Assembly: GCF_029227915.1 (NCBI RefSeq)
Contig: NC_079880.1
Span: forward strand, 17,194,001 to 17,258,000
Source of the DNA: Hydractinia symbiolongicarpus
Lineage: Eukaryota > Cnidaria > Hydrozoa > Anthoathecata > Hydractiniidae
DNA: 64,000 bases
Direction of reading: 5' to 3'
Shown: in pieces, positions 1-7,971 of the stretch
Position numbering within the stretch: position 1 is the first letter of the stretch
Layout of the letters: every line of letters begins with the position of its first letter
The notes under the pieces: model-generated
Database searches by the model: none
Told to the model about the DNA's origin: nothing
What the model saw: only the letters and a program-made list of their open reading frames with translations
Made by a program: the position numbers and the translations under genes

Positions 1-330
1 TTATCGGTTTTGTTTTCTGGTTCTCTTCTTGTCTTGAGCACATCACCAAACTCTGGTTTCCAAATGCCTTTGTACTCGTGATATCCCTTTACATGACTGG
101 TCAGTCTATATTCTTCCAACTTTATTATTGGAAGCTCATTTTGCACACAAATAATTAAAATTATTTTCTGTTCATTCATTTTAAAGAAACTATTGCCAGT
201 GTTCCTTTGTCAGTTTAAACCGTATTTATGCTTTGAAATAAAATTCTGTGTTGCTGAAATACTGTTCGAATTCCAATTCTTTTAGGCAAGAAAAAGGCAC
301 TAGAGGGTTTTCTTTTAACGTAAACTATTT
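1..330. other. AT-rich DNA, no gene seen
   Basis: AT-rich sequence without a convincing open frame. It lies directly upstream of the Tigger-type transposase remnant and may be the decayed 5' part of that element. I see no DNA-binding helix-turn-helix coding sequence here, which a complete pogo/Tigger transposase would need. The last bases, a T-rich run ending in TAG just before the recognisable transposase frame, look like a splice acceptor, so an intron is possible but unproven. Confidence 0.5.
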
Positions 331-1264
331 TTGTATTTTGTAGGAAAATCAAGTAAAGTACGACTCACTGGTCTTGCTGCTTCGAATGCATTGGGAGGAA
401 AACTTCCCATGTTTGTTATCGGAAAAAGTGCTAACCTCGTTGCTTTAAGCACATCAAATCATTGCCATGTAAGTACACTAATCAAGCAAAAAGTTGGATG
501 GATAGTCATATTTTCACACGCTGGCTTACAGAACTGGACAGAAAAATGATCGAAGAAGAAAGGAAAATTGCAATAATAGTTGATAATTGTCCTGCGCACC
601 CTCATGTCGAGGGACTCCAGGCACTAGAGTTGATTTCCTTCCTCCTAATACAACCTCTAAATTACAGCCAATGGACCAGGGAGTGATTAGATCGTTAAAG
701 GCGAAATATAGGTGCGCTGTTATTAAGTTATACATCAATCGCATTGAAAGTGGTCAAGAATTACCAAAGATAAGCATTTTAGATGCAAGCATGGAACCGA
801 GTTACCAAGGATACAGTCCAAAATTGTTTTAAACGTGGTGGAATTTCCAAGTATGCCTAAGCAGATGCAATAGAAGAAATAGATGATCCGTTTAAATCAC
901 TCCAATCCGATTAGGATGAGCTGCGATTACTTGACCAATCATTGGTTCCTGATGAAGCAACTGCCGAACATTATACTGACACCGATGAAAATCTAGTTGT
1001 ACCAGAGTCTGTACTGATTGACGACATAGAAATTTTAGGTCAGTACAGGGAAACCCCAAACGTAGATGACGATACTAACGATACTAACGATGATCTGAAA
1101 TATACGTAGCTATGGAATTACTTCAGGAATGCAGTCTTTTTGAGGAGGAAGAGGTAGCATTCAATATGAGAAGGCATCTGGAGCAGTTCAATCTAGTATG
1201 CGATAAATGTCAAGAATCGAAAAAGCAACAAACAACCATTGAAAATTTCTTTCATAGACTTTGA
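331..1264 (+). pseudogene. Tigger/pogo-type (DDE_1) transposase remnant
   Basis: Broken remnant of a Tc1/mariner-superfamily transposase of the pogo/Tigger branch, the enzyme that cuts and pastes its own element at TA sites. Readable blocks appear in order but in different frames. The first has GKSSKVRLTGLAASNALGGK and then VIGKSAN. The second has SWMDSHIFTRWLTELDRK and DNCPAHP, which carries the second catalytic acidic residue. The third has LPPNTTSKLQPMDQGVI, with the third catalytic Asp and the family's very typical QPMDQG. An acidic C-terminal tail ends in TIENFFHRL before TGA at 1262-1264. The frame changes near 475, 630 and 825, and stop codons follow 840. The N-terminal DNA-binding half is missing, so the copy is dead. 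The family call is firm; the exact element ends are not resolved. Confidence 0.85.
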
Positions 1265-1554
1265 TTCTCTATGTAACTGTTTATGTAACTCTTTATGATT
1301 ATTAAACTAAGCAATACTAAAAAATCGTGAATTTATCAGATTTAAACCCATTTATGAAAAGTTCGCTTTAACGAAAAAAATCATGTGATGTTGGTTTTGC
1401 TGTTGAAATATGATTTGCAACACTTTCTTTGGAAGCAATGTTTGCAGCAGGTCTTGGTTTTTGAGTGTAGGGAAGTGTAGTTGAAAGGGAAGGGGAATAT
1501 ATACAATATTTAAATTGAAAGATTAGTGTGATATATGTACATTATAACTATGTT

Positions 1555-1614
1555 TTACCTGGTTGCAGGCAAAGTTGTTTGTGGTAAATTGAGGTGTGGT
1601 ATCGAACCAGGTAA
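1555..1614. repeat. 10-bp inverted repeat with 40-bp spacer
   Basis: TTACCTGGTT at 1555-1564 is the exact reverse complement of AACCAGGTAA at 1605-1614. It may be the terminal repeats of a tiny MITE-like remnant. The arms cannot be extended with perfect pairing, and no clear target-site duplication is visible. Confidence 0.35.
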
Positions 1615-1972
1615 CATTCTTTTCCTCTTTTCATCTATAGCAAAAGAAGTCATCTAGAATTGGTTCCTAGTAAGTTTAATTTACTTTGAACAATTTGTTG
1701 CTCAGAAAAATGTTTTTCACAAATTTAAGGGTGCAATTTTCAATTTGTGTCTTTAAAAGATTGTCCACCACTGCATCTTTTGCTTGTGATAACAGCTACA
1801 CGTTTTTCCCTCCAAGAGAATCTATATACGTCATTTCCTTTGGGTAATCGTACAATTTTTACGTCTGGAACTCGAGCAGCCATATATAGAACAATTTGCC
1901 CCAAGAACAACATTGCATTCAATCTCAACGTTTAAAGTATAGCACAGTAATGACCCAGCCGGCACAAAGAGC

Positions 1973-1992
1973 TCTAAAAGACGTCTTTTAGA
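1973..1992. repeat. 20-bp perfect palindrome centred on GACGTC
   Basis: TCTAAAAGACGTCTTTTAGA reads the same on both strands. A third copy of the half-site (CTAAAAGACGT) lies about 25 bp downstream, near 2006-2017. This could be a remnant of a short dispersed palindromic repeat or a protein-binding site; no function can be assigned. Confidence 0.6.
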
Positions 1993-2694
1993 CATCTTCC
2001 GCATTTCTAAAAGACGTAATGTCAACAAACGAATGTTGAATTTTGCCGCTAAAAAGTTTTATTTCGTACACGCTAAAATAGACTGGGTATGAGGAAATTC
2101 TGGAACACAACCTCGATACGGGGAGCGAAGCGTGCTTGCTGCAATGCCCAGACTATCTCTCTTTCTTATGACTATGGTTTAAACATCGGGTACGCGTAAC
2201 CGGCCCCTAAGAAATATCAATCATGGAATTGAGGTAAAAAAAAACACTCACCACGTCTGCGCGATTTTATCTAAGATTTATTCAAACCTAATGCGACCTA
2301 ACCTAAGATTCTCCACACACCTCCCTATATTAATACTAGCTGTATTCTGTCTGTCTGCAAAAACAGACGTCGTGTTACTGAAACTGACTCCACCGTACAT
2401 TTATTGAATTCACTTTTCTTGCTTAATTGGGACCTAATAAAGATTTGGGTTGCTCTTAGTGTCAAATTTTTCTCACAAAAAATTTAGTTTAAATCTTTAT
2501 TATCACATTCAAAACAGTTTTTGAGTTGCAAAAATACTTTTGTGAATTCAAGCGTTAAGAATGCATCATACAGAACACGAGTTTAAAAACACGCCAAGCG
2601 CATGGGCAACATGAGGCTAAAATAACTGAGACCGTCTTTCACTGATAATGTTTGCGGACTGTATTGCTGTAAGTAATTTTTGTATGCCGTTGTA

Positions 2695-2714
2695 AATACA
2701 ATACAATACAATAC
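2695..2714. repeat. AATAC microsatellite, four copies
   Basis: Four perfect head-to-tail copies of the pentanucleotide AATAC. Confidence 0.8.
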
Positions 2715-3234
2715 TTTTAAATCTGTTTATTTCAAGTTTTTGAGAATTTTGAGATTATTACACAGGTTTCATAAATGAGAAATTAGCATAGTTTATAGCA
2801 TGACTGCGTACTAAAATTGCGTGCTACGTTTTCAAAACATGTTTAATGAGGGAAAACGTTTTAATCTCTGCCTTATTAGGCATGTATTTTGAACATTATC
2901 AAATACCTGCCACAAAAACTTTTCATTGAAAAGATATTTAAACAAATTTTTTAAATGTTTATTGCTTATGGACGGATTGCTTGTAAACACTTGAATTTCG
3001 TCACTAGAATTAGAACCTTCTTAAGAATCTACTAACAAACTCCTGACTCCTTTGATTCTAAGTGATCTGTGATTCCTGCTAACATGTACCATGCATGTAC
3101 TAAACACTTCACGTATAATTGTTTCTTGTTTTTCGCTGTATCTTACTGTATTATAAGTATTTATTTATTTACTTTTATCTATAGACGTTCTTCACAGTGC
3201 TCGTTATTTTCCCACAAACTTATGTGTTTCACAG

Positions 3235-3637
3235 AGGGAGACTTTCCAATTGGCTAAAAGGATCGAATAATACAGCAATAGCATGTCAGGATGAACCAAT
3301 CAACATCATATGTAACGATTACGAAGGCATTCGGGTGAGCGATGCGTTCTGGGGACGTGATAATAAAATAGATTGCCAAGTTGACGATCCTTTGTCATCG
3401 CAAAGTGACAAAGAAATGTGTTCTCCGTTTGATCATGATTATGCATACAGAAAAGTCTCTGAAGTGTGTCAAGGTTATCAAGAATGTTCACTAGTGGGTT
3501 CATCTTTGTACTTTGATACAGAGCTCTGTCCACACGTCAAAAAATACGCACGCATTAAATACGAATGCAGAGAAATGAGTGGTATGCGCAGATCAATGGT
3601 CTTAAAACGTTTTAAACACAAAAAAACAGTTTCTTGA
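3235..3637 (+). CDS. SUEL-type galactose/rhamnose-binding lectin domain, 3' terminal exon (partial gene)
   Basis: Last exon of a gene for a galactose/rhamnose-binding lectin (SUEL/Gal_Lectin family), normally a secreted or cell-surface sugar-binding module. The domain runs from the Cys codon at 3284 to the Cys codon at 3566, about 95 residues, the usual size. It shows eight cysteines in family order, the segment IRVSDAFWGRDNKIDC (family pattern I..A.YGR....C), then VCQGYQECSLV, and a closing SSLYFDTELCPHVKKYARIK before the final YEC. A basic 20-residue tail follows, then TGA. No good start codon begins the domain. A splice acceptor (TGTGTTTCACAG, ending 3234) sits just ahead in a compatible phase, so I start the exon at 3235. 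Upstream exons, including any signal peptide, were not found and may lie in the preceding 2 kb or outside the window. The frame is intact, which suggests a working gene. Confidence 0.8.
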
Positions 3638-4240
3638 GGACAGATTTGACGCGGTTGGATTATCTGGATTTTAAAAACATACTTCAGTTGTTACATTGTT
3701 GTATTATCTTACGCCATCGCTAGATGGAAAAAAAGTAACTACAGAAAAGCGCCATATTTTGGAGGGTTCTTATAAGGAAATCATAGATACATTGATTAAG
3801 CGTGTGTATATGTTACTGGTTCAATAGTATTTTGACATTTTTACTTTTTCTCGGGTTTGGGGATATTAAGACTTAAGATTAGAGTACCGAACAGCACAGT
3901 ACTGAACGCCTTGCCATGTAAAACAAAAATACTAAAGTTGCCGGAATGGTATAATTTTGCTGTTTACGGTGTTTTTTTTTCACTGTTTTTGAATGGAAAA
4001 ATCCCATATCAATAAAATATTAATTTGAATCGTGGTTAGTCGAAGTATGGATTAATCAAGATATAAGTAATCGCACTATGGATGATCAAGGTATAGGTAA
4101 TGCAGATATAGATACTGTATAAGGAAATATGGATAGGTTTATTGCATATGGTGCAAAGATGGTGTATGTAGCTACAGGGTGTGTTTTAATGTATAAGGGT
4201 GAAGTTCAAATAAATTACGGTGTACCAGTAACAATAGAAC
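3638..4240. other. 3' UTR of the lectin gene and intergenic DNA
   Basis: No gene recognised. The first ~375 bp end at an AATAAA signal and are probably the lectin transcript's 3' UTR. Between about 4040 and 4110 there is an imperfect repetition of a short ATGGAT..ATCAAG.TATA.GTAAT motif. The stretch ends at the TAA target site of the Harbinger element. Confidence 0.5.
4011..4016 (+). terminator. AATAAA polyadenylation signal
   Basis: Canonical AATAAA in AT-rich DNA, 374 bp after the lectin stop codon on the same strand. It is the first good signal in a position to end that transcript. Confidence 0.5.
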
Positions 4241-4243
4241 TAA

Positions 4244-4277
4244 AGGCCCGTTTCCACTCAGGAAAATTTTCCGCGGA
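4244..4277 (+). repeat. Harbinger left terminal inverted repeat
   Basis: 34 bp pairing with 6232-6265, with mismatches at repeat positions 17, 20 and 31. It is preceded by the TAA target-site copy at 4241-4243. Confidence 0.9.
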
Positions 4278-4489
4278 AAAGAAAAATTTCCGAATTGCAC
4301 ATGCACAGTATATCAAAAAAGAGGTGGTTCTTTTTTTGCCGCTGAAAAAGTTGAAACAAAAATAAAAGTTGAAAATTTTCAACTTTTTTTTCTTTACGGC
4401 GGAAAAAATATTTTCAACCAATCAACTCGACTTAAATTGGACAAAAATGGTAGCTGAAATTGCTAGATGTAGAGTAAACAAACAACAAA

Positions 4490-5443
4490 ATGGCAAACAA
4501 CACTAGTAGTGATGAAACTTCAAGGGAAGACGAAATGATTTTAAGAAATAAGTTATTTGTGGAGCATGTGAAGCGACATCAGAGAATTTGTAGCATTGGA
4601 CAACCAAGAACACCGCAGATACGTGTGTGATATCCTGTTCGTTCTGCTGTGATGATCCCTTAAGCACCAGCAGCTAGTGCCACAGTTACATCTTCCCTTC
4701 CATCACCTGTATCTTGTTTTCAACAACGCTTTTCTGGCGTTGTAAGTCCTGGCATTGTTTCTGGAATTGCAAGTCCTTCAGTTCCAAGTGCCCAAGAGAA
4801 TGCTGATGACTCAGAACAGCAGCAAGATCTTGCTGATAAATCTACTTGTGAAGAAGAACGTGAAGAACTCTCTGTGCATAAAAGGTTAGTAAAGCTAATG
4901 CCAGAGTACTCGTGCATATGGAAAGTGTACTTGACAGAATACACAGACAAAGACAGAAAAATAAGGTCCTGGGTGGAAATTTCAAAAAGATTGGGAGACA
5001 TTGATGTTAAGCTAGCTTAGCTACTAGCTACCTTTTTTGCTTAGTTTATACAAAACTAAAAAATTATTTTTCAGTTGTAGCTGTCTAGCTATACATGTAC
5101 TTTCAAATTTTCACGAATTAATGATATTTCTTTAATTTTTTCGTGGGTTTTATTTTTACAAATAGTAGCTATATCTTAAGAAGTTTATTTTATTTAAGTG
5201 GAATATCTGAAAAAGGAATGGGAGAAGTTGCATGACAACTATCGGAAGTGCCTTCAACGAAGAGAGAAGATGACACGTTCAGGGGCAGGCAACAAAAAGC
5301 TGCTAATATGCAATTTTTTTGCTGAGCTGGATTTCCTGAAAGACGTTTTACTGCTTCGAAAAACTGCATCGCCCACAAAAACATATGGGAAATTCTCTAG
5401 AGTTCCACGAAGTATTCTTGCATTAGGAATGCCCAACGTTTGA
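4490..5443 (+). pseudogene. Harbinger accessory MADF/Myb-like protein, broken
   Basis: Remnant of the DNA-binding partner protein that Harbinger elements encode beside their transposase; it helps bring the transposase to the element ends. The frame opens at ATG 4490 (MANNTSSDETSRED) and stays in one frame to about 5006, but is cut by TGA at 4628-4630 and TAA at 4661-4663. The MADF domain begins near 4885 (LVKLMPEYSCIWKVYL, then RSWVEISKRLGDID) and continues after an apparent intron at 5199 (LKKEWEKLHDNYRKCLQRRE, then FFAELDFLKDVLL). The phase implies a donor just after 5006, but the bases there are TT and not GT, so the splice site also looks mutated. After about 5358 the frame runs into what was the opposite gene. 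The family is clear; the copy is inactive. Confidence 0.75.
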
Positions 5444-6152
5444 TCGTTTATTGCCGTTCCAAGGTCACTATTTAAAAACACTTCTCCATCGCTATTCCGT
5501 CCTGACTGACCTACGTCCACTAGCGTAAATTCGTAAGTGGCATTACAGCTAACAGAACTATGCTGTGATGCTTTTTATAATTAAAAAAAGTAGAGCCAGA
5601 TGATGCAGGTACTTGCATCATAACGTGTTTACCATCAATTGCATCTACGCAGTTTGGAAAGTTCCATAATTCTTCAAACTTTTGGGATATTTTATTCCAC
5701 TCTTCACTCGTTGTAGGACATTTCAAGTAGCCTTCTCTCAATAACATTGTCCAAAGAGCTTCGCACGTTTCTGCAACTATGCGAGTAATTAATGTCGAAC
5801 TTACGCGATAACTACATGCAATGGATACTTGAGAATCACCAGTCACTAGATAGCGCAATGTTAAACAAAGTCTTTCTGACGGACTAATTGCCTCCCTGGG
5901 CAATGAACATTTTGTAATAATTGGAGCAAACAGTGACAACGAATGCTCAAACCGGGTTGGTGACATGCGAAATTGTTTAAAAAAACACTCATGGTCAAAC
6001 AATTTCATTTCTTGAATGACCACATGATATTCACCTTTAAAAGTACGTTCGGAAAATATTTTACGAACCCAACATCGCTTGCTTTGCCTTGCTCTAAATA
6101 ATCTTCTTCGCAGCAAAATTAGTAAAAGCAAGCGTCTATTTATTGCAGCCAT
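5355..6152 (-). pseudogene. PIF/Harbinger DDE transposase, C-terminally deleted and frameshifted
   Basis: Transposase of the Harbinger element (DDE_Tnp_4 type nuclease). I place the start at ATG 6152 (MAAINRRLLLLILLRRRL), because upstream in-frame codons run into the terminal repeat. Family blocks in order: the basic N-terminus; KRCWVRKIFSERTFKGEYHV; the helix-turn-helix-like region with RYLVTGDSQVSIACSYRVSS; WNFPNCVDAIDGKHV with the first catalytic Asp; then, in a different frame after a frameshift near 5535, VDVGQSGRNSDG with the second Asp, and a final FVGDAVF. A TAG at 5520-5522 closes the first frame. After about 5355 the homology stops and the MADF exon begins on the other strand. The segment with the third catalytic residue is therefore gone, an internal deletion at the convergent gene ends. 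Confidence 0.85.
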
Positions 6153-6231
6153 TTTTATTTTCGATTTCGTTTTCTGATTTTCCCGCGTTGTGGAAATGCC
6201 GGTAGAAAAAATTCCGTGGAAATTTTCCCAG

Positions 6232-6265
6232 TCCACGGAAAATTTCCCAGAGTGGAAACGGGCCT
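6232..6265 (-). repeat. Harbinger right terminal inverted repeat
   Basis: Inverted copy of the left end, followed by the TAA target-site copy at 6266-6268. Confidence 0.9.
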
Positions 6266-6268
6266 TAA

Positions 6269-7174
6269 GAAACTCATTCCATGACAATCCCACTTGTTTT
6301 ATGGTATCAACATATCATCCATCACTTTTGTTGCTCTGAATGATGCACAATCGTTACTTCAAACTTTGCATCAAAAATTTAATTTATTGTTGTGTATACA
6401 GACAATGTACGTGTTATATGAATGGAAAAGGAAGAAAATGGTAACGAAAGTAGCCTTCAGGATACATTAAAACAACTAGTACTCATGTTGAAAATGCTGC
6501 CCGTAATAAAAGTATGTAAAAGTATATATTTCTTGAAAGCTAGATAATTATTTTTGCCATAAAATAGTAAACTGGGAAGATGTAAAAAATTATCGAACCC
6601 CTTTTGCGAGCACACTATTGACTACTCCACTTGAGTACTAAAACAGGGTCTTTCCGTGCTTTTCCGTTGTATTTTTTGATTTAGCCTTTTAAAATGGCCT
6701 GATGGAAGTTAGAGTGATATATAGATAGGTAAAGCCCAGAGTCTGGACGCGTAGGGTTGGTTGACCATTTACCCGAGGGCTTAAAAATTGTGTTCTTTTT
6801 TAAGAACCAATAGGAGTGCTTTGTTTTTATTTTTAACTAATAGAAATACAGTATTAACACGATCTCTGCACGGTCTGCCACAGACAAAGTAGCTATTCTT
6901 CAGGTAGCCAGAATGTCCCTGAGCTGGCCGGGCAGCTAGAGTAGGGGATGAATTAAAGTACGGTTGCACTCTTCGACGGTCAAACCCCCATTAAAAAACG
7001 CTGCTTTTAGACCCCCTAAAAAATCTGTGACGTCACAGATTTCATCATGCCTCAAATGAGTCAACAAGTCACGTGACATCATGACGGCACTCGACAAAAC
7101 TGCTGACATCAACAAATCTGTTTGAGTAGGGAAATTCCATACTCAAATTGCGACGGTTGTTAGTTGAATGTACG
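6269..7174. other. AT-rich DNA without a recognised gene; likely left flank of the virus-like block
   Basis: No supported gene. A 62-codon minus-strand frame at 6781-6969 has no recognisable domain. From about 6980 the composition changes (C runs, CG-rich palindromes), and this part may already belong to the virus-like block downstream. It includes a 22-bp perfect palindrome (7021-7042) and a GTCACGTGAC palindrome (7068-7077). Confidence 0.45.
7021..7042. promoter_or_regulatory. 22-bp perfect palindrome containing a CRE-like TGACGTCA
   Basis: Each half is AAATCTGTGAC or its complement, and the centre is the octamer TGACGTCA, the consensus bound by CREB/ATF bZIP factors. A second palindrome, GTCACGTGAC with the E-box CACGTG, lies at 7068-7077. 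Both are 100-160 bp ahead of the first gene of the virus-like block, a suitable place for a promoter or an element terminus. Regulatory function is inferred from the motifs and position. Confidence 0.5.
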
Positions 7175-7182
7175 TATAATAA
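7175..7182 (+). promoter_or_regulatory. TATAATAA box abutting the start codon
   Basis: TATAATAA lies directly against ATG 7183, giving TATAATAAATG. The same eight bases precede the next gene (7471-7478). The TAAATG overlap resembles the late-gene start motif of some large DNA viruses; that role here is an inference. Confidence 0.4.
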
Positions 7183-7422
7183 ATGTCAAGCAACGATAAA
7201 AAGACGCTAGATTGGTACGCAGTTTTTATACTTGTAACGTTTTTTGGAGGTGTGGGAGCTGTCCTAGCCCTCACCTCTACCGCACTTGTGATAGCTGCCC
7301 TAGCCCTCACCTCTACCGCACTTGTGATGAAAAGTGCGAAAGAAGAAGAAGAGTGCGGGAGGGTTATCAACGCTCTAGTAGAGAGAATTGACGATCTAGA
7401 AGAAATGGTGCGCAAAAACTAA
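7183..7422 (+). CDS. small membrane-anchored coiled-coil protein, copy 1
   Basis: A 79-residue protein I cannot assign to a named family. The N-terminus is polar (MSSNDKKTLDWYAV). A long hydrophobic stretch from about residue 13 to 48 (FILVTFFGGVGAVLALTSTA and its repeat) should form one or two membrane helices. A charged tail with heptad-like spacing (NALVERIDDLEEMV) suggests a short coiled coil. Residues 26-37 and 38-49 are a tandem duplication of 12 residues encoded by 7258-7329. The gene is paralogous to the one starting at 7479, with the same start region, membrane block and tail. It is first in a three-gene plus-strand run. It could be a small virion membrane or fusion-type helper protein, but nothing proves that. 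Confidence 0.6.
   Translation: MSSNDKKTLDWYAVFILVTFFGGVGAVLALTSTALVIAALALTSTALVMKSAKEEEECGRVINALVERIDDLEEMVRKN
7258..7329 (+). repeat. 36-bp tandem duplication inside the membrane segment
   Basis: Two adjacent 36-bp copies (7258-7293 and 7294-7329) differing at only two positions. Each encodes A-[VA]-LALTSTALVI/M. The paralogue at 7479 has one copy, so the duplication arose after the gene duplicated. Confidence 0.9.
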
Positions 7423-7433
7423 AAGTCTCAAAA

Positions 7434-7452
7434 TTGTTGCGGATACCGACAA
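7434..7452 (+). terminator. weak stem-loop after gene copy 1
   Basis: TTGT..CGG pairs with CCGACAA around an ATA loop, with a 2-nt bulge, starting 12 bp after the stop codon. It is weaker than the perfect stem-loops at 7930 and 10462, but it is in a similar place. Confidence 0.3.
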
Positions 7453-7470
7453 AAACAAACGTATTGCTGG

Positions 7471-7478
7471 TATAATAA
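7471..7478 (+). promoter_or_regulatory. TATAATAA box abutting the start codon
   Basis: Identical to the octamer at 7175-7182 and likewise joined directly to ATG (7479). It was either carried along in the gene duplication or kept for function. Confidence 0.4.
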
Positions 7479-7688
7479 ATGTCAAGCAACAAGACATCGC
7501 TGGATTGGTACACAAATTTTATGCTTGTAACGTTTTTTGGAAGTGTGGGATATGCCCTAGCCCTCACCTCTACCGCACTTGTGATGAAAAGTGCGAAAGA
7601 AGAAGAGTGTGAGAGTGATATCAACGCTCTAGTAGAAAGAATTAAAGAACTAGAAGAAACAAATGGACAAACTGCGACAAGAAGCTAA
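7479..7688 (+). CDS. small membrane-anchored coiled-coil protein, copy 2
   Basis: A 69-residue paralogue of the gene at 7183, with start ATG 7479 directly after TATAATAA. It begins MSSNKTSLDWYTNFMLVTFF, then has a single hydrophobic segment (GSVGYALALTSTALVM), a conserved KSAKEEE linker and a heptad-like tail (INALVERIKELEE). It ends in TGA. The last 26 bp overlap the SAP-domain gene in another frame. Function unknown. The duplicate copies suggest that dose or a hetero-oligomer matters, or simply a recent tandem duplication. Confidence 0.6.
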   Translation: MSSNKTSLDWYTNFMLVTFFGSVGYALALTSTALVMKSAKEEECESDINALVERIKELEETNGQTATRS

Positions 7689-7929
7689 AGCCTTAGGTCT
7701 CAAATGGTACTCTACGTTGAAGCGAATGGACCTTATCGAAGCCATACGCAAAGTCAAGTATAAGGATGCGTCGACACAAACGGACGGGCCTTACTGCGAG
7801 CCTTGTGCTAAAATTGCATGGGAGAAAAATCTTGAACAATATTTGAGGGATCTCGCTAAAAAACAGCGACGTGTCGTACATGATGGCGACTTGCTCATAG
7901 ATCAAGATACGGGAGAAGTGATCGTCTAG
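7663..7929 (+). CDS. small SAP-domain-like protein
   Basis: An 88-residue basic protein. Residues 1-30 (MDKLRQEAKALGLKWYSTLK then RMDLIEAI) fit the SAP motif, a short helix-turn-helix that binds DNA and is common in DNA-packaging, repair and viral proteins. A central CEPCAKIAWEKN carries a CxxC pair that could bind metal with other cysteines, though only two are present. The tail (LIDQDTGEVIV) is acidic and hydrophobic. The start overlaps the preceding gene by 26 bp, so the two are probably co-transcribed or translated by re-initiation. It ends at TAG 7927-7929, immediately followed by a stem-loop and then the convergent gene. SAP assignment is by motif only. Confidence 0.6.
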   Translation: MDKLRQEAKALGLKWYSTLKRMDLIEAIRKVKYKDASTQTDGPYCEPCAKIAWEKNLEQYLRDLAKKQRRVVHDGDLLIDQDTGEVIV

Positions 7930-7945
7930 TATGTTGACCAACATA
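7930..7945. terminator. perfect stem-loop in convergent spacer
   Basis: TATGTTG at 7930-7936 pairs perfectly with CAACATA at 7939-7945 around a 2-nt gap. It begins at the base after the SAP gene's stop codon and lies in the 42-bp spacer between convergent genes. A matching arrangement exists at 10462-10476. It is probably a 3'-end or processing signal. Confidence 0.5.
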
Positions 7946-7971
7946 TTCGACTCTGTAAGCGGGTGGAGACT

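Larger units (their letters stand above)
1265..3234. other. gene-poor AT-rich intergenic or intronic DNA
   Basis: About 2 kb without a supported gene. Two overlapping ~62-codon frames on opposite strands near 1740-2028 show no recognisable domain and are probably chance. The stretch contains a 10-bp inverted repeat (1555-1564 and 1605-1614), a 20-bp perfect palindrome (1973-1992) and a short AATAC microsatellite (2695-2714). Its right part is probably the intron in front of the lectin exon. Confidence 0.5.
4244..6265. mobile_element. PIF/Harbinger DNA transposon, full-length ends but non-autonomous
   Basis: A 2,022-bp element with well-preserved ends. Its left end, 4244-4277, starts AGGCCCGTTTCCACTC. 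It matches the reverse complement of 6232-6265 at 31 of 34 positions. A TAA trinucleotide flanks both ends (4241-4243 and 6266-6268), as expected for Harbinger, which duplicates TWA on insertion. Inside are the two genes usual for the superfamily, arranged convergently: a MADF/Myb-like accessory gene on the plus strand and a DDE transposase on the minus strand. Both are broken and the centre has lost sequence, so the copy could only move if supplied with proteins by another element. The intact ends suggest fairly recent insertion. Confidence 0.92.

Noticed and set aside
462-490. GTAAGT splice donor in the Tigger remnant
   Set aside because: Transposase homology continues straight across the site with a one-base frame change, so an intron is not needed.
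1740-2028. Overlapping ~62-codon frames on both strands
   Set aside because: No recognisable domain, no start or splice context, and the strands mirror each other; chance frames are likelier.
3069-3257. Plus-strand frame with a hydrophobic stretch as a signal-peptide exon of the lectin gene
   Set aside because: It is in a different frame from the lectin exon, overlaps its acceptor, and no donor joins them in phase.
4129-4365. 78-codon frame running into the Harbinger left end
   Set aside because: Its second half is transposon terminal repeat sequence, and the first half has no recognisable homology.
241-6960. tRNA genes
   Set aside because: A few GTTCGAA-like strings occur (for example near 264 and 1600), but none has a matching A box or a cloverleaf.
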